From: Pseudomonas brassicacearum
GTDB lineage: Bacteria; Pseudomonadota; Gammaproteobacteria; Pseudomonadales; Pseudomonadaceae
Assembly (NCBI RefSeq): GCF_003732265.1
Contig: NZ_MOBK01000001.1
Span: 1,054,001 to 1,118,000, forward strand
Direction of reading: 5' to 3'
DNA length: 64,000 nucleotides
Positions 25,413 through 33,849 of this stretch are shown piece by piece; the stretch's first letter is position 1; each line of letters begins with the position of its first letter. Position numbers and translations under genes: made by a program. Under the pieces are notes generated by a model that worked only from the letters and a program-made list of their open reading frames with translations, did not search any database and was not told the origin of the DNA.

Positions 25413-25733
25413 ATGCCCACATTGACGTTTATTGAACATAACGGCACCGCCCATCAGGTCAAAGGCGACATCGGCCAATCGGTAATGCAAGCCGCGACCT
25501 TCGCCTCAGTGCCGGGCATTCCTGCCGACTGTGGTGGCGCCTGCAGCTGCGCCACTTGCCACACCTATGTCGACGAGGCCTGGCTTGGCAAAGTGCAAGC
25601 GCCGGAAAGCATGGAAAACGACATGCTCGAATACGCTTTCGAACGCCGGGACAACAGCCGTTTGAGCTGTCAGTTGATCATCAGCCAAGAAATGGACGGC
25701 ATGGTTCTGCACCTGCCGTCGTCGCAATTCTGA
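25413..25733 (+). CDS. [2Fe-2S] ferredoxin (putidaredoxin type)
   Basis: 106 residues with ligands Cys40, Cys46, Cys49 and Cys86 (C-x5-C-x2-C-x36-C), the adrenodoxin/putidaredoxin pattern. These ferredoxins feed class I P450s. It lies between the MFS gene and the ferredoxin reductase, so with the latter it forms a complete electron chain. Likely partners are the two ditQ-type P450s, neither of which has an adjacent ferredoxin. Confidence 0.92.
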   Translation: MPTLTFIEHNGTAHQVKGDIGQSVMQAATFASVPGIPADCGGACSCATCHTYVDEAWLGKVQAPESMENDMLEYAFERRDNSRLSCQLIISQEMDGMVLHLPSSQF

Positions 25734-25753
25734 ATGCGCTTGAAGGAGCTCTC

Positions 25754-26989
25754 ATGACCCTCGCCTCAGTCGTTATCGTCGGTGCTGGCCAGGCCGGTTT
25801 TCAGGTGGCTGCCTCCTTGCGCCAGGAAGGCTATGACGGGCGCATCACCCTGATCGGCGATGAGCCCGGCCTGCCTTATCAGCGGCCGCCATTGTCCAAG
25901 GCCTACCTGCTCGGCAAGATCCAGGGAACCAATCTGCTGTTTCGCCCTGCCGAGTTTTACGCCACCCAACGCATTGAACTGCTGCATGACCAGGCGACGG
26001 CAATTGACCGCCAGAACGGTCGCGTCGTGTTGGCCTCCGGTGATGCTGTCAGCTATGACCACCTGGTGTTGGCCACGGGCGCGCACAACCGGCCGTTGCC
26101 GGTGCCAGGCGCCGACTTGCCGCAGGTATTCGGCATCAAAACCAAAGCCGACGCGGATGCCTTGGCGCCGCTGGCTAAAGAAGCGCGCAATGTGGTGGTG
26201 ATCGGCGCCGGGTTCATCGGTCTGGAGTTTGCAGCGGTCGCCGCCGCACAGGGCGCCAATGTCCATGTGCTGGAACTGGCCGAGCGGCCAATGGCCCGTG
26301 CCGTATCGCGGGAAATGTCTGAGTTGTTTCGCCAGGCCCATGAAGCCTGGGGCGTACATTTCGACTTCCGCCAGGGCTTGAGCCGCATTGATGGCGACAA
26401 CGGTAAAGTGTGCGCCGTGCAAACCGCTGACGGACGTGCCCTGCCTGCCGACCTCGTGGTGTTTGGTATCGGTGTGATCCCCAACGCCCAACTGGCAACC
26501 GAAGCGGGTCTGGCCATCGAGAATGGCATCAAGGTCGACGCCAACCTGCTCACCTCTGACCCGCGAATTTCCGCGCTGGGTGATGTCGCCAGTTTCCCTT
26601 GCCTGCAAAACGATGAACAACACACACGCCTCGAGTCGGTGCAGAACGCCATCGACCAGGCCCGCGCAGTGGCCGCACGGCTGATGGGTAAACCGGCGGC
26701 TTACAGCGCCCTGCCCTGGTTCTGGACCGATCAGGGCGACCTGAAGCTACAGATTGCCGGACTCTCCAACGGCTACGACAGCACTGTTGTCCTTGGGTCT
26801 GCCCAAGATAAACAACTGTCCGTGCTGTGTTTCCGCAATGACCGACTGGTGGCCGTCGAGTCCTGCAACCGCATGGGCGATCACATGGCCGCGCGCAAGA
26901 TTCTCGCCCGCGCGCCCAAGTTGACCGCAAGCGAAGCCGCCGCTGACGGATTCGATCTGAAAGCCTGGGAAGCGGCCAACCGCGACTGA
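25754..26989 (+). CDS. NAD(P)H:ferredoxin reductase (FAD, putidaredoxin reductase type)
   Basis: 411 residues from MTLASVVIVG with AAGGAG upstream. FAD motif VGAGQAG is at 9-15, then PYQRPPLSKAYL, a second Rossmann motif IGAGFIGLE, and GDVAS near 280 for FAD. A C-terminal reductase domain completes it. It reduces the [2Fe-2S] ferredoxin encoded 20 bases upstream. No other ferredoxin reductase is encoded in the window, so it may also serve DitA3 and the [3Fe-4S] ferredoxin at 56847. Confidence 0.92.
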   Translation: MTLASVVIVGAGQAGFQVAASLRQEGYDGRITLIGDEPGLPYQRPPLSKAYLLGKIQGTNLLFRPAEFYATQRIELLHDQATAIDRQNGRVVLASGDAVSYDHLVLATGAHNRPLPVPGADLPQVFGIKTKADADALAPLAKEARNVVVIGAGFIGLEFAAVAAAQGANVHVLELAERPMARAVSREMSELFRQAHEAWGVHFDFRQGLSRIDGDNGKVCAVQTADGRALPADLVVFGIGVIPNAQLATEAGLAIENGIKVDANLLTSDPRISALGDVASFPCLQNDEQHTRLESVQNAIDQARAVAARLMGKPAAYSALPWFWTDQGDLKLQIAGLSNGYDSTVVLGSAQDKQLSVLCFRNDRLVAVESCNRMGDHMAARKILARAPKLTASEAAADGFDLKAWEAANRD

Positions 26990-27015
26990 GCGCCGAGCAG
27001 ACCCGTAATACCTGC

Positions 27016-27052
27016 AGCCGCGCCCGCCTACGAGCTGACGCGGCTTTTTTTT
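27016..27052 (+). terminator. Rho-independent terminator after ferredoxin reductase
   Basis: AGCCGCG (27016-27022) pairs with CGCGGCT (27039-27045) and is followed by a run of eight Ts to 27052. It lies 27 bases after the reductase stop and just before the SDR start, so read-through would be needed for the SDR to be co-transcribed. Confidence 0.7.
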
Positions 27053-27074
27053 GCACTACGACTGGAGCGATGCA

Positions 27075-27908
27075 ATGAACAAAGTCTGGTTTATTACCGG
27101 TGCGGCCCGAGGCCTTGGGGCGGCCATTGCCAAGGCCGCATTGGCTGACGGTGACCGCGTGGTGGTCAGTGGCCGGCGCATCGAACCGCTGGAAGATGTC
27201 TTTGCCGAGTATGGTGAACGCGTTTTGGCGGTGGCCCTGGATGTGACGGACCAAGCCCAGGCACTGGCCGCCGTAGAGACTGCCATCGCACGTTTTGGTC
27301 GTATCGATGTGCTGGTCAACAACGCCGGCTATGGGCAACTGGCGCCCTTTGAAGACAATCTTGCCAGCGAAGCCGACAGGCAGTTCGCGACCAACGTGTT
27401 TGGTGTGTTCAACGTCTGCCGCGCCGCATTGCCTGTCATGCGTGCGCAACGTAGCGGTCACGTATTCAACGTGTCTTCGATGGGCGGTGTTGTCGGGATG
27501 GGCGGTGCGGCGCTGTACTGCGCGTCGAAATTTGCCGTGGAAGGTTTTTCCGAATCCCTGGCCCTGGAAGTGGCCCAGTTCGGCATCAAGGTCACGCTCG
27601 TGGAACCCGGGGTTTTCCGTACCGACTTCCTCGACCCCAGCTCCGCTGTCTTTGGTACCCGTGGGCTAGAGGATTACGCCGCATTCACGGCCAAGGTCAT
27701 GGGCGCTTCGGCCGCCTACAACCACCAGCAAACCGGCAACCCAGCGAAGTTGGGAGCCGCGCTGGTGCACCTGGCTAACAGTGAACATCCGCCGTTGCGT
27801 TACCTGGCAGGCTCCGACGCTTATCAACAAGTCAGCAACAAGCTCAATAACATGCTCGCGGAAATCGAGCTGTGGCGACAGCTTTCATACTCCACCGACG
27901 GCCTATAA
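27075..27908 (+). CDS. Short-chain dehydrogenase/reductase
   Basis: 277 residues from ATG 27075 (GGAG seven bases upstream). TGAARGLG cofactor motif, NNAGYG, active-site YCASK, and a long C-terminal part after VEPGVFRTDF. SRR in the second turn (VSGRRIEP) suggests NADP. It resembles the oxidoreductases that often reduce keto groups; a role in the pathway is likely only from location. It ends in a strong bidirectional hairpin. Confidence 0.83.
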   Translation: MNKVWFITGAARGLGAAIAKAALADGDRVVVSGRRIEPLEDVFAEYGERVLAVALDVTDQAQALAAVETAIARFGRIDVLVNNAGYGQLAPFEDNLASEADRQFATNVFGVFNVCRAALPVMRAQRSGHVFNVSSMGGVVGMGGAALYCASKFAVEGFSESLALEVAQFGIKVTLVEPGVFRTDFLDPSSAVFGTRGLEDYAAFTAKVMGASAAYNHQQTGNPAKLGAALVHLANSEHPPLRYLAGSDAYQQVSNKLNNMLAEIELWRQLSYSTDGL

Positions 27909-27912
27909 GCCG

Positions 27913-27954
27913 CCCATGCACACAGCCTTTTTAACAAGGCTGTGTGCACATGGG
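27913..27954. terminator. Bidirectional hairpin between convergent genes
   Basis: TGCACACAGCCTT (27917-27929) pairs perfectly with AAGGCTGTGTGCA (27936-27948), and the outer CCCA/TGGG add to the stem after a 2-base bulge. It separates the SDR stop (27908) from the SnoaL-like stop (27965) and could end both transcripts. Confidence 0.7.
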
Positions 27955-27964
27955 TGTTCAACCG

Positions 27965-28315
27965 TTACTGATTGATGAAGTAACGCACAAACAGCTTCCC
28001 TTCTTCGAACCGATACAACTCGATTGTCTCGATGCCCCCTTCCTGCTCGCGAAAAGCGTTCAGGTGATGACACGCAGCTTCATTACCATTGACGATGCAC
28101 TGACGCACCTCGACGCGAATCTTCGACTGCTGTTGCGCCCACATGCCCTCCAGAATTTGCCAGGCATCGTGCTGTGGTTTGCCGACGTATTCGATACTCA
28201 AGCCATTGGCCGAAACGCTTTGGTAGTGGGCAAAAAAACCCTCTTTGTCGCCTTTGTTCCAGCAGTCGATCTGGCCATGCAGGAAATGCTCGATTGCGTG
28301 TTTGTCCATGCTCAT
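27965..28315 (-). CDS. SnoaL-like (NTF2-fold) protein
   Basis: 116 residues from MSMDKHAIEH; ATG 28315 follows GAGGAAG. The N-terminal helix HFLHGQIDCWNKGDKEGFFAHY and later beta strands IETIELYRFEEGKLFVRYF are typical of the SnoaL/ketosteroid-isomerase-like fold. No catalytic dyad can be assigned by eye. Members act as isomerases, cyclases or hydratases; an isomerase acting on a keto-diterpenoid is possible but unproven. It is the last gene of the run that begins at the P450 at 32923. Confidence 0.78.
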   Translation of the reverse strand: MSMDKHAIEHFLHGQIDCWNKGDKEGFFAHYQSVSANGLSIEYVGKPQHDAWQILEGMWAQQQSKIRVEVRQCIVNGNEAACHHLNAFREQEGGIETIELYRFEEGKLFVRYFINQ

Positions 28316-28338
28316 ATCACGTTCTTCCTCGGGTGGGT

Positions 28339-29640
28339 TCAGGCGTGTTGCCGTTGCTGCAGAGTGTGCTGAAGCGCCAGAAATGCCGGCTCCATCCTCA
28401 ACCACAACAAAATGGTGGGGCCGATAATCGCGCAGCACAGACAGCACACCAACACGGCTGAATAACTGCCGTACACATCGTAAAGATGACCGAACAGCAT
28501 GGGCACAAGCCCGGCAGCAACGGTGATCAGGCACAGGTGCAAACCAAAGGTACGGGCGTAGTCTTTCAGGCCGAAATAGCGTGCCATCAGGAATGCCGCC
28601 AGATCGAATTCAGCCCCGGCACTTGCGCCGATGCACAAGGTGGCAAAGACCATTAACGGCGTGCTCTGCGCCCCACCAAAGAGAAAGATCGCACACCCCA
28701 GCGCGGGTAGCGCCAGGCTCACCGCCGCCACCAAAGAAGGCGAAAAACGGTCGAGCATGTAGCCCACCAACAAACGTCCGCCGATGATGGAAATACCAAA
28801 GGTGCTGAAAATCTGGCTGGCTTGCAGTCCGCTCAAGCCCTTGCTTTGCAGCATCGGCACCATGTTGGTGACCATGCCTACGGTCAACGAAACCGACAAT
28901 ATCAACGCGATGTTAAAGCCCCAGTATTTTCCCGAGCGCAACGCTTGCTTGAATGACATCCCGGTCAGCTCCGGGTGTTCCTTCTGTGCCGTCGCCTCGG
29001 TGCTGACGTGTGGTTCTGGCATGCGCAACCACATCAATGACAGGGGCAGCGTAAACAGCAGGGGCATCGCCCCCAGTGCAATAAACCCCGCCTGCCAGCC
29101 ATAGAGGGCAATCAATCGAGATAGCAGTGGCGGCAGAATCATCGCCATCAGCCCGGTCCCACACAGAATCACCGCCAGCGCCAGACCACGGTTGCGCTCG
29201 AACCAGAGGTTGACCAGTTGTGTCCAGGTGATCGCAATCGTGCCGGCACAGACGATCGGCATGCTGAAAAACGCCAGGTACAACCAAGCAATCGAGCCCT
29301 GAATTTGGGTGATGGCAAAGTAACCGACGATCTGCAATACGATCGAAACAATCGCCACTCGACGCAAACCGTAACGGCGGTAAAGCCAGCCGACCAACTG
29401 GGTGGAAATCGCTACACCGGCGAACAAGAAAGTGATCGAAGCCTGCAAATCGCCACGGCTCCAGCCGAACGCCTGCTCCAGCGGAATGACCAGGGTGCCG
29501 AAGGCATACAGCAGCGCAGCGGAAAGGCTGGTGCAAATGCCAAACAGCCCCAGCAGCACCACGCGCCAGCCGCGCTTGAACTCGGAGAAATCATTGCCAC
29601 CATGCGCGGTATTGCTGCTGTTGCGTGTCTCAATTGTCAT
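28339..29640 (-). CDS. MFS transporter (oxalate/formate antiporter-like)
   Basis: 433 residues from MTIETRNSSN (GGGAG upstream), twelve membrane segments, with a central loop containing EPHVSTEATAQKEHPEL. It shares segments such as SAALLYAFGTLV and GASAGAEFDLAAFLMARYFGL with the MFS at 24124, so the two are paralogues. It is probably a second carrier for a different diterpenoid or intermediate. Confidence 0.86.
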   Translation of the reverse strand: MTIETRNSSNTAHGGNDFSEFKRGWRVVLLGLFGICTSLSAALLYAFGTLVIPLEQAFGWSRGDLQASITFLFAGVAISTQLVGWLYRRYGLRRVAIVSIVLQIVGYFAITQIQGSIAWLYLAFFSMPIVCAGTIAITWTQLVNLWFERNRGLALAVILCGTGLMAMILPPLLSRLIALYGWQAGFIALGAMPLLFTLPLSLMWLRMPEPHVSTEATAQKEHPELTGMSFKQALRSGKYWGFNIALILSVSLTVGMVTNMVPMLQSKGLSGLQASQIFSTFGISIIGGRLLVGYMLDRFSPSLVAAVSLALPALGCAIFLFGGAQSTPLMVFATLCIGASAGAEFDLAAFLMARYFGLKDYARTFGLHLCLITVAAGLVPMLFGHLYDVYGSYSAVLVCCLCCAIIGPTILLWLRMEPAFLALQHTLQQRQHA

Positions 29641-29685
29641 GACCTGACTCCCGGCGCGGGCCGCCATCGCGGCCGCGCGACATGA

Positions 29686-30474
29686 TTAATGGCCCTTGAG
29701 GATTTCTTCGACTTTGGGCAGCGCGATCATGGTGGCGCCGCCATCCACCAGCAGCGACGTGCCAGTGATATAGGAGGCCTCGTTGGAACTCAGAAACATC
29801 ACGGCATTGGCAATGTCGGCGGACTCGCCCAAGCGCCCGACCGGGAAATGTGCGGCGAGTTTATGCGGCAGTTCATTGCCAAGGGTTTCCAGCATATGGT
29901 CAGTGCCGATCAGACCGGGTTCGACGACGTTGACCAGAATATTCATGGCGCCGAATTCCACCGCCAGGCCGCGAGCAAATGAATTCATGAACGCTTTGCT
30001 GGAACCATAGGCAATCAGTCGTGGCGTGTATTTGCGGTTGGCTTCGCCGGACGAAATGAAGATCAGCCGGCCTTTGTCGACCGCTTTGGACAGGTAAGGC
30101 GCACTGTCCTTGGCCAACCAGAACAGCGACTGAATATTGCTGCGAACAATGTGATCGAAGGTGTCATCGGCCATTTCGACGATCAGCCCATGACTGGTAT
30201 CGGCGGCGCAATGCACCACGATATCCAGGCCGCCAAAACGTTCGACGCCACCCTGGACCATCGACTTGATCGCCTCGCGGTCGGCGATGTCTCCGCCGAC
30301 CAGGCAGGCTTCACCGCCCAGGGCCTTGATTTGCCCGATGGTTTCTTCGCCGTATCGAGCGGTGCGTGCGGACACCACCACTTTGGCGCCCTCACGGGCA
30401 TAAGCCAGGGCAATGGCGCGCCCCATGCCTCGACCGGCACCGGTGACCAGCACGACTTTGTCGCGGAATTTCAT
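29686..30474 (-). CDS. Short-chain dehydrogenase/reductase
   Basis: 262 residues, TGAGRGMG cofactor motif, active site YGSSK, ribosome site GAGGA before ATG 30474. VVVSARTAR after strand 2 suggests NADP preference. Its neighbours are the AttH-like protein upstream and the MFS gene downstream, all on the minus strand. The substrate is not known. Confidence 0.85.
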   Translation of the reverse strand: MKFRDKVVLVTGAGRGMGRAIALAYAREGAKVVVSARTARYGEETIGQIKALGGEACLVGGDIADREAIKSMVQGGVERFGGLDIVVHCAADTSHGLIVEMADDTFDHIVRSNIQSLFWLAKDSAPYLSKAVDKGRLIFISSGEANRKYTPRLIAYGSSKAFMNSFARGLAVEFGAMNILVNVVEPGLIGTDHMLETLGNELPHKLAAHFPVGRLGESADIANAVMFLSSNEASYITGTSLLVDGGATMIALPKVEEILKGH

Positions 30475-30521
30475 CGTGATTCCTCTTTGTTGTTATTAGG
30501 AGAGGCTTTTGATGCAGCGCT

Positions 30522-30552
30522 TGCGCCGGGCAACTGTTCGCAACCCGGCGCA
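30522..30552. other. Intergenic hairpin
   Basis: TGCGCCGGG (30522-30530) pairs perfectly with CCCGGCGCA (30544-30552), loop 13 bases. It lies between the AttH-like stop (30563) and the SDR start (30474). No U-run follows, so it may tune expression within the operon. Confidence 0.45.
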
Positions 30553-30562
30553 CTCAGCTGAT

Positions 30563-31594
30563 TTACAGGTCCTTGCCGGGAACGTTACGGGCCGAGCCGT
30601 TACGCCGATCCGATTCGCCCCAGCCCAGCCAGTGCGAAGGCTCACGGGTATCACCAACTCGACGCCACCGCCCTTCCTGCTGCGCCGTGACCGGAAAACC
30701 ACCCACGAAGTCGATCATTTCGCCCTTCTCGTCAGGCAGGAATTCCCACTCTTCCTTGCCTTCCAGCACGATTTTGGCGGTCTTCAAAAAGTAGCTACCG
30801 TCCTTGTGCTCGGTCTGTCCTTCGATATCGGTGGTAACCCGCACCTCGCCTTTTTCATTGTTGAAAATGGCGTAACCCAGGTGGTCGTGACCGACCATGA
30901 AAGAGCCGGTATCCCACGTCCCGTCTTTATAAACGGTGACAAAGGACCACCAGATCACGTGCTTGTTGTTGTTCACCACCAGGTCTTTCTTGAAGTGGAT
31001 GGCGCCGCCCTCGGCCATGTAGAACTGGTCCAGCGCCATGGCGCCTTTTACCGGACGCCCCTCGCAGACACCGGCGATATCCCACAACTGTGAAACGTAG
31101 AAAGTGCCCCACTCCACACCCGGCAAGTACCACTGCAAACCCGGTCCGAGCAGACGACCTTCGAGGTGAAACAAGCCTTCTTCTTTCCAGGTCAGACGTT
31201 CGCTGCTGGCTGTGATTTCCCAGCCATTACCGGGTTCACCCGGTTGACTGGCCCAGCGCGCGGTATCACCTTCCAGGCTATGCACAGGCAGTGGCGTCAG
31301 TGCCTGGCGGGCCATTTTTTCGTGGTCCATGCGCAGGTGGGCGTTGTCGACGTGGTTGTTCAAGTAGTAGAACTTGGTCGGGTTCGGCGTGCCATTGGGC
31401 GCCATCAACGACCGTACGAATGAATAGATATTGCCCTGCTCATCGCGCACCGATCCAAACGGCGAGCTCTTGCTCAACTGCAGGCCGAAAAAGCCGCGTT
31501 CGGCAGACATCGAAGCGCCAGTGACCGTGTGCGGGCCGACCAGTTGCTGGAAGCCGAAATCACCGCGCTCAGGAATGGTTTTGAACGTTCTCAT
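30563..31594 (-). CDS. AttH / CrtC-like lipocalin-fold protein
   Basis: 343 residues, no signal peptide, all-beta in appearance. Aromatic-rich strands include WEITASSERLTWKEEGLFHL, GPGLQWYLPGVEWGTFYVSQ and AIHFKKDLVVNNNKHVIWWS. This resembles two tandem lipocalin-type domains as in hydroxyneurosporene synthase/AttH proteins, which hydrate or otherwise bind terpenoids. A terpenoid-binding or hydratase role would suit a diterpenoid locus, but the family call is by pattern only. It lies between the P450 upstream and the SDR downstream. Confidence 0.65.
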   Translation of the reverse strand: MRTFKTIPERGDFGFQQLVGPHTVTGASMSAERGFFGLQLSKSSPFGSVRDEQGNIYSFVRSLMAPNGTPNPTKFYYLNNHVDNAHLRMDHEKMARQALTPLPVHSLEGDTARWASQPGEPGNGWEITASSERLTWKEEGLFHLEGRLLGPGLQWYLPGVEWGTFYVSQLWDIAGVCEGRPVKGAMALDQFYMAEGGAIHFKKDLVVNNNKHVIWWSFVTVYKDGTWDTGSFMVGHDHLGYAIFNNEKGEVRVTTDIEGQTEHKDGSYFLKTAKIVLEGKEEWEFLPDEKGEMIDFVGGFPVTAQQEGRWRRVGDTREPSHWLGWGESDRRNGSARNVPGKDL

Positions 31595-31645
31595 AATGCC
31601 CTCTGTTGTTTTTGTTCAGGCTTGGAAACGGGTTTGAATCGTCGA

Positions 31646-32923
31646 TCAGTCCCAGATCACCGGGAGCGTCGAAACGCCACGCAGCTGTGCTCCGCCGATC
31701 TGCGGTACTGGCTGAGTCGGGTCGAGACGCAAGTTGGGGAACAGATCGAGGATCGCGTTGACCGCGCAGCTGATTTCGACCTTCGCCACAAACTGACCGA
31801 TACACATGTGCGGGCCAAAGCCGAATCCAAAGGACGGTTTTGGCTTGCGATCAATGTCGAATGCATCGGCGTTTTCAAAGGCATCTTCGTCGCGGTTGGC
31901 GGACACCACCATGCATTGGACGAATGAGCCCTTGGGGATTTTCACACCGTGAAACTCCACTTCCTTGGCGGTTTCGCGCACCTTGAACGTGGCCACCGGT
32001 TCAAAGCGGGTGGTTTCGTCCATCAGCTTGCCGATCAGCGAGCGGTCGGCCTTGACGCGTTCGAGCAAGCCAGGTGTGGTGAGCAGCAAAGTCATCACCG
32101 ACCCGAACATGCGCGTTGTGGTTTCACCAGCGGCTGGCAACAGCGAGCGGGTGAAGGTAATCACCTCGTGGTCATCCAGCGTGCGCCCCTCGTATTCCGC
32201 GCGAAGCAAACGACCGACCACATCATCGCCTTGACTGCCCTCGGCACGGCGTTGCACCACGACTTCGGCAATGGCGTCGTAAAGTCCTTTGACGGCGATG
32301 CCGGCCTGACGTCGCGCTTCCACCATTTTGCTCGGGTCAATCTGGTTGCCGCCGACAATGGCCAAGGCCCAGGCGGCGTACTGCTTGTACTTGGAGGGAT
32401 CATCCGACGGGAAGCCCATCAGGGCGTACATGACGCGAATCGGCAGTTCGAGGCCGAACTTCATCAGGTCGGCCTTCTTGGCCGGCAACATCGGCTGGAT
32501 GTATTCCTCGCGGATCACTTGATCGATCTGCGGGCGCCACTTGTTCACGGTCTCCGGCATAAATGCCGGTTGCAGCAAGGCGCGCACCTTGCGGTGTTCG
32601 TCACCGTCCATGGCAAGAATGATCAAGCCATCGAAAAACGCCCCCAGACCTTCGGCAATAAAGCCGCTGGTATAAGTCGCACCATCGCGTAGAACGGTCA
32701 TTACGTCCTGATACTTGAACAAGGCGAACGTCGGGCGTGTGCCCTGCTGGGTGCCAGCATTGGTCGGCACGCCGAACTGCTTGATGAAGTCGCCTTCATA
32801 GATCGGCGATTTCAAGCGTTGTTCGCGGCACACCGCATGAATATCCAGGTCAGTACCACGGTACATTTCCGACACGGCGGAGTACGCGGTTGCCAGGTCC
32901 AGTGCTGCACTTTCGTTGCTCAT
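31646..32923 (-). CDS. Cytochrome P450, ditQ paralogue (DitU-like)
   Basis: 425 residues from MSNESAALDL (AGGAG upstream). The heme loop FGFGPHMCIG has Cys374, the I-helix AAGETTT and the K-helix ETTR. Length, heme position and long shared blocks (TSGFIAEGLGAFFDGL, FMPETVN, SANRDEDAFENAD) show it to be a paralogue of ditQ. In Burkholderia xenovorans two dit P450s (DitQ, DitU) have different abietane substrates; this one may be the DitU counterpart, which I cannot settle without alignment. It is divergent from a TetR gene across a perfect inverted repeat. Confidence 0.88.
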   Translation of the reverse strand: MSNESAALDLATAYSAVSEMYRGTDLDIHAVCREQRLKSPIYEGDFIKQFGVPTNAGTQQGTRPTFALFKYQDVMTVLRDGATYTSGFIAEGLGAFFDGLIILAMDGDEHRKVRALLQPAFMPETVNKWRPQIDQVIREEYIQPMLPAKKADLMKFGLELPIRVMYALMGFPSDDPSKYKQYAAWALAIVGGNQIDPSKMVEARRQAGIAVKGLYDAIAEVVVQRRAEGSQGDDVVGRLLRAEYEGRTLDDHEVITFTRSLLPAAGETTTRMFGSVMTLLLTTPGLLERVKADRSLIGKLMDETTRFEPVATFKVRETAKEVEFHGVKIPKGSFVQCMVVSANRDEDAFENADAFDIDRKPKPSFGFGFGPHMCIGQFVAKVEISCAVNAILDLFPNLRLDPTQPVPQIGGAQLRGVSTLPVIWD

Positions 32924-33016
32924 CAGGATCTCCTGTCTTGTTTTTATTCTGCTTGCACACCAAGATTGCCCGGCTGCCAACCTATGGTATGCGGTTGTAT
33001 CTGCACCGGTGGCCCG

Positions 33017-33043
33017 CTTCGTTTGACTCGGGGTCAAACGAAG
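33017..33043. promoter_or_regulatory. Candidate TetR operator between P450 and tetR
   Basis: CTTCGTTTGAC (33017-33027), spacer of five bases, GTCAAACGAAG (33033-33043): a perfect 11-base inverted repeat containing TTGAC, so it would overlap promoter boxes. It lies 63 bases before the tetR start at 33106 and 94 before the P450 start at 32923. It is unlike the 23-bp dit element, implying separate control of this operon. Confidence 0.6.
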
Positions 33044-33105
33044 GCACTCAGGAAAATGCTTCAAGGTATGAATAGCCTGGCCAATACAGGCATGAGGAGT
33101 ACGAG

Positions 33106-33768
33106 GTGGCGGTAAAGGCAGAAGGTGGCGAACAGGGCAAACGCAATACGATGAATCGCCTGCTCGCTGCTGCTCGCGTGGAGTTCGCCAGAAAGGGCCT
33201 GGCCGGGGCGCGTGTGGAAGAGATTGCCCGCGAAGCCGGCGTTACCAAACAACTGGTCTACCACTACTATGGTTCGAAAGAAGGCTTGTTCGTGGCGGTA
33301 CTGGATGAGTCGTCGAGCAATATCATGTCCGAGCTGGTTAACCTCAACGTCGAGCCGTTAACACCCCCTCTGGCGATGCGCACAGTACTTAACCATTTCT
33401 TCGATCAATATCGTTTCGACCCTTTCCTCGGCAGCCTGGCACTGGAAGGTATTCGCTATCACGACGCCCACGAAACACCGCGTAACCATTTTCTGGAAAT
33501 GGCGCCAGCGTTAATCAACAAACTCGACGCCATCCTGGTTCGCGGGGCTGCCAGCGGTGATTTTCGCGCAGGTATCAACCCGCGCTTGCTGTTGGCCAGC
33601 GCCTCCTTGGTGACCACTGGCTGGTTCACCAACCGCTACTCGATGTCGGCGCTTGCGGGGCTGGATACCGACTCGGCAGAAGGAATGGCCACGTGGCGTC
33701 AGTACTCGGCGGACTTCGTCCTGGCGAGTATTTCGTTGGGTGCAGAAAAAAACGCCGACAGCCTATAA
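33106..33768 (+). CDS. TetR-family regulator
   Basis: 220 residues from a GTG at 33106, preceded by GAGGAG. The HTH is at about 25-60: ARVEEIAREAGVTKQLVYHYYGSKEGLF. The C-terminal domain resembles the TetR_C group with a helical ligand pocket. Divergent from the second P450 operon with a perfect palindrome between them, so it most likely represses that operon and itself. Confidence 0.88.
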   Translation: MAVKAEGGEQGKRNTMNRLLAAARVEFARKGLAGARVEEIAREAGVTKQLVYHYYGSKEGLFVAVLDESSSNIMSELVNLNVEPLTPPLAMRTVLNHFFDQYRFDPFLGSLALEGIRYHDAHETPRNHFLEMAPALINKLDAILVRGAASGDFRAGINPRLLLASASLVTTGWFTNRYSMSALAGLDTDSAEGMATWRQYSADFVLASISLGAEKNADSL

Positions 33769-33776
33769 CGGCGGTC

Positions 33777-33806
33777 TGTGGCGAGGGAGCAAGCTCCCTT
33801 GCCACA
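33777..33806. repeat. REP element (single palindrome)
   Basis: A 30-base near-perfect palindrome beginning TGTGGCGAGGGAGC and ending GCTCCCTTGCCACA, of the second REP type common in fluorescent pseudomonads. It lies between convergent tetR (stop 33768) and the FAD oxidoreductase (stop 33850) and may help end transcription. Confidence 0.8.
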
Positions 33807-33849
33807 AAAGCTCAGCGTTCGCGCTTTCGCTAACGGACCTGCAACAGGT

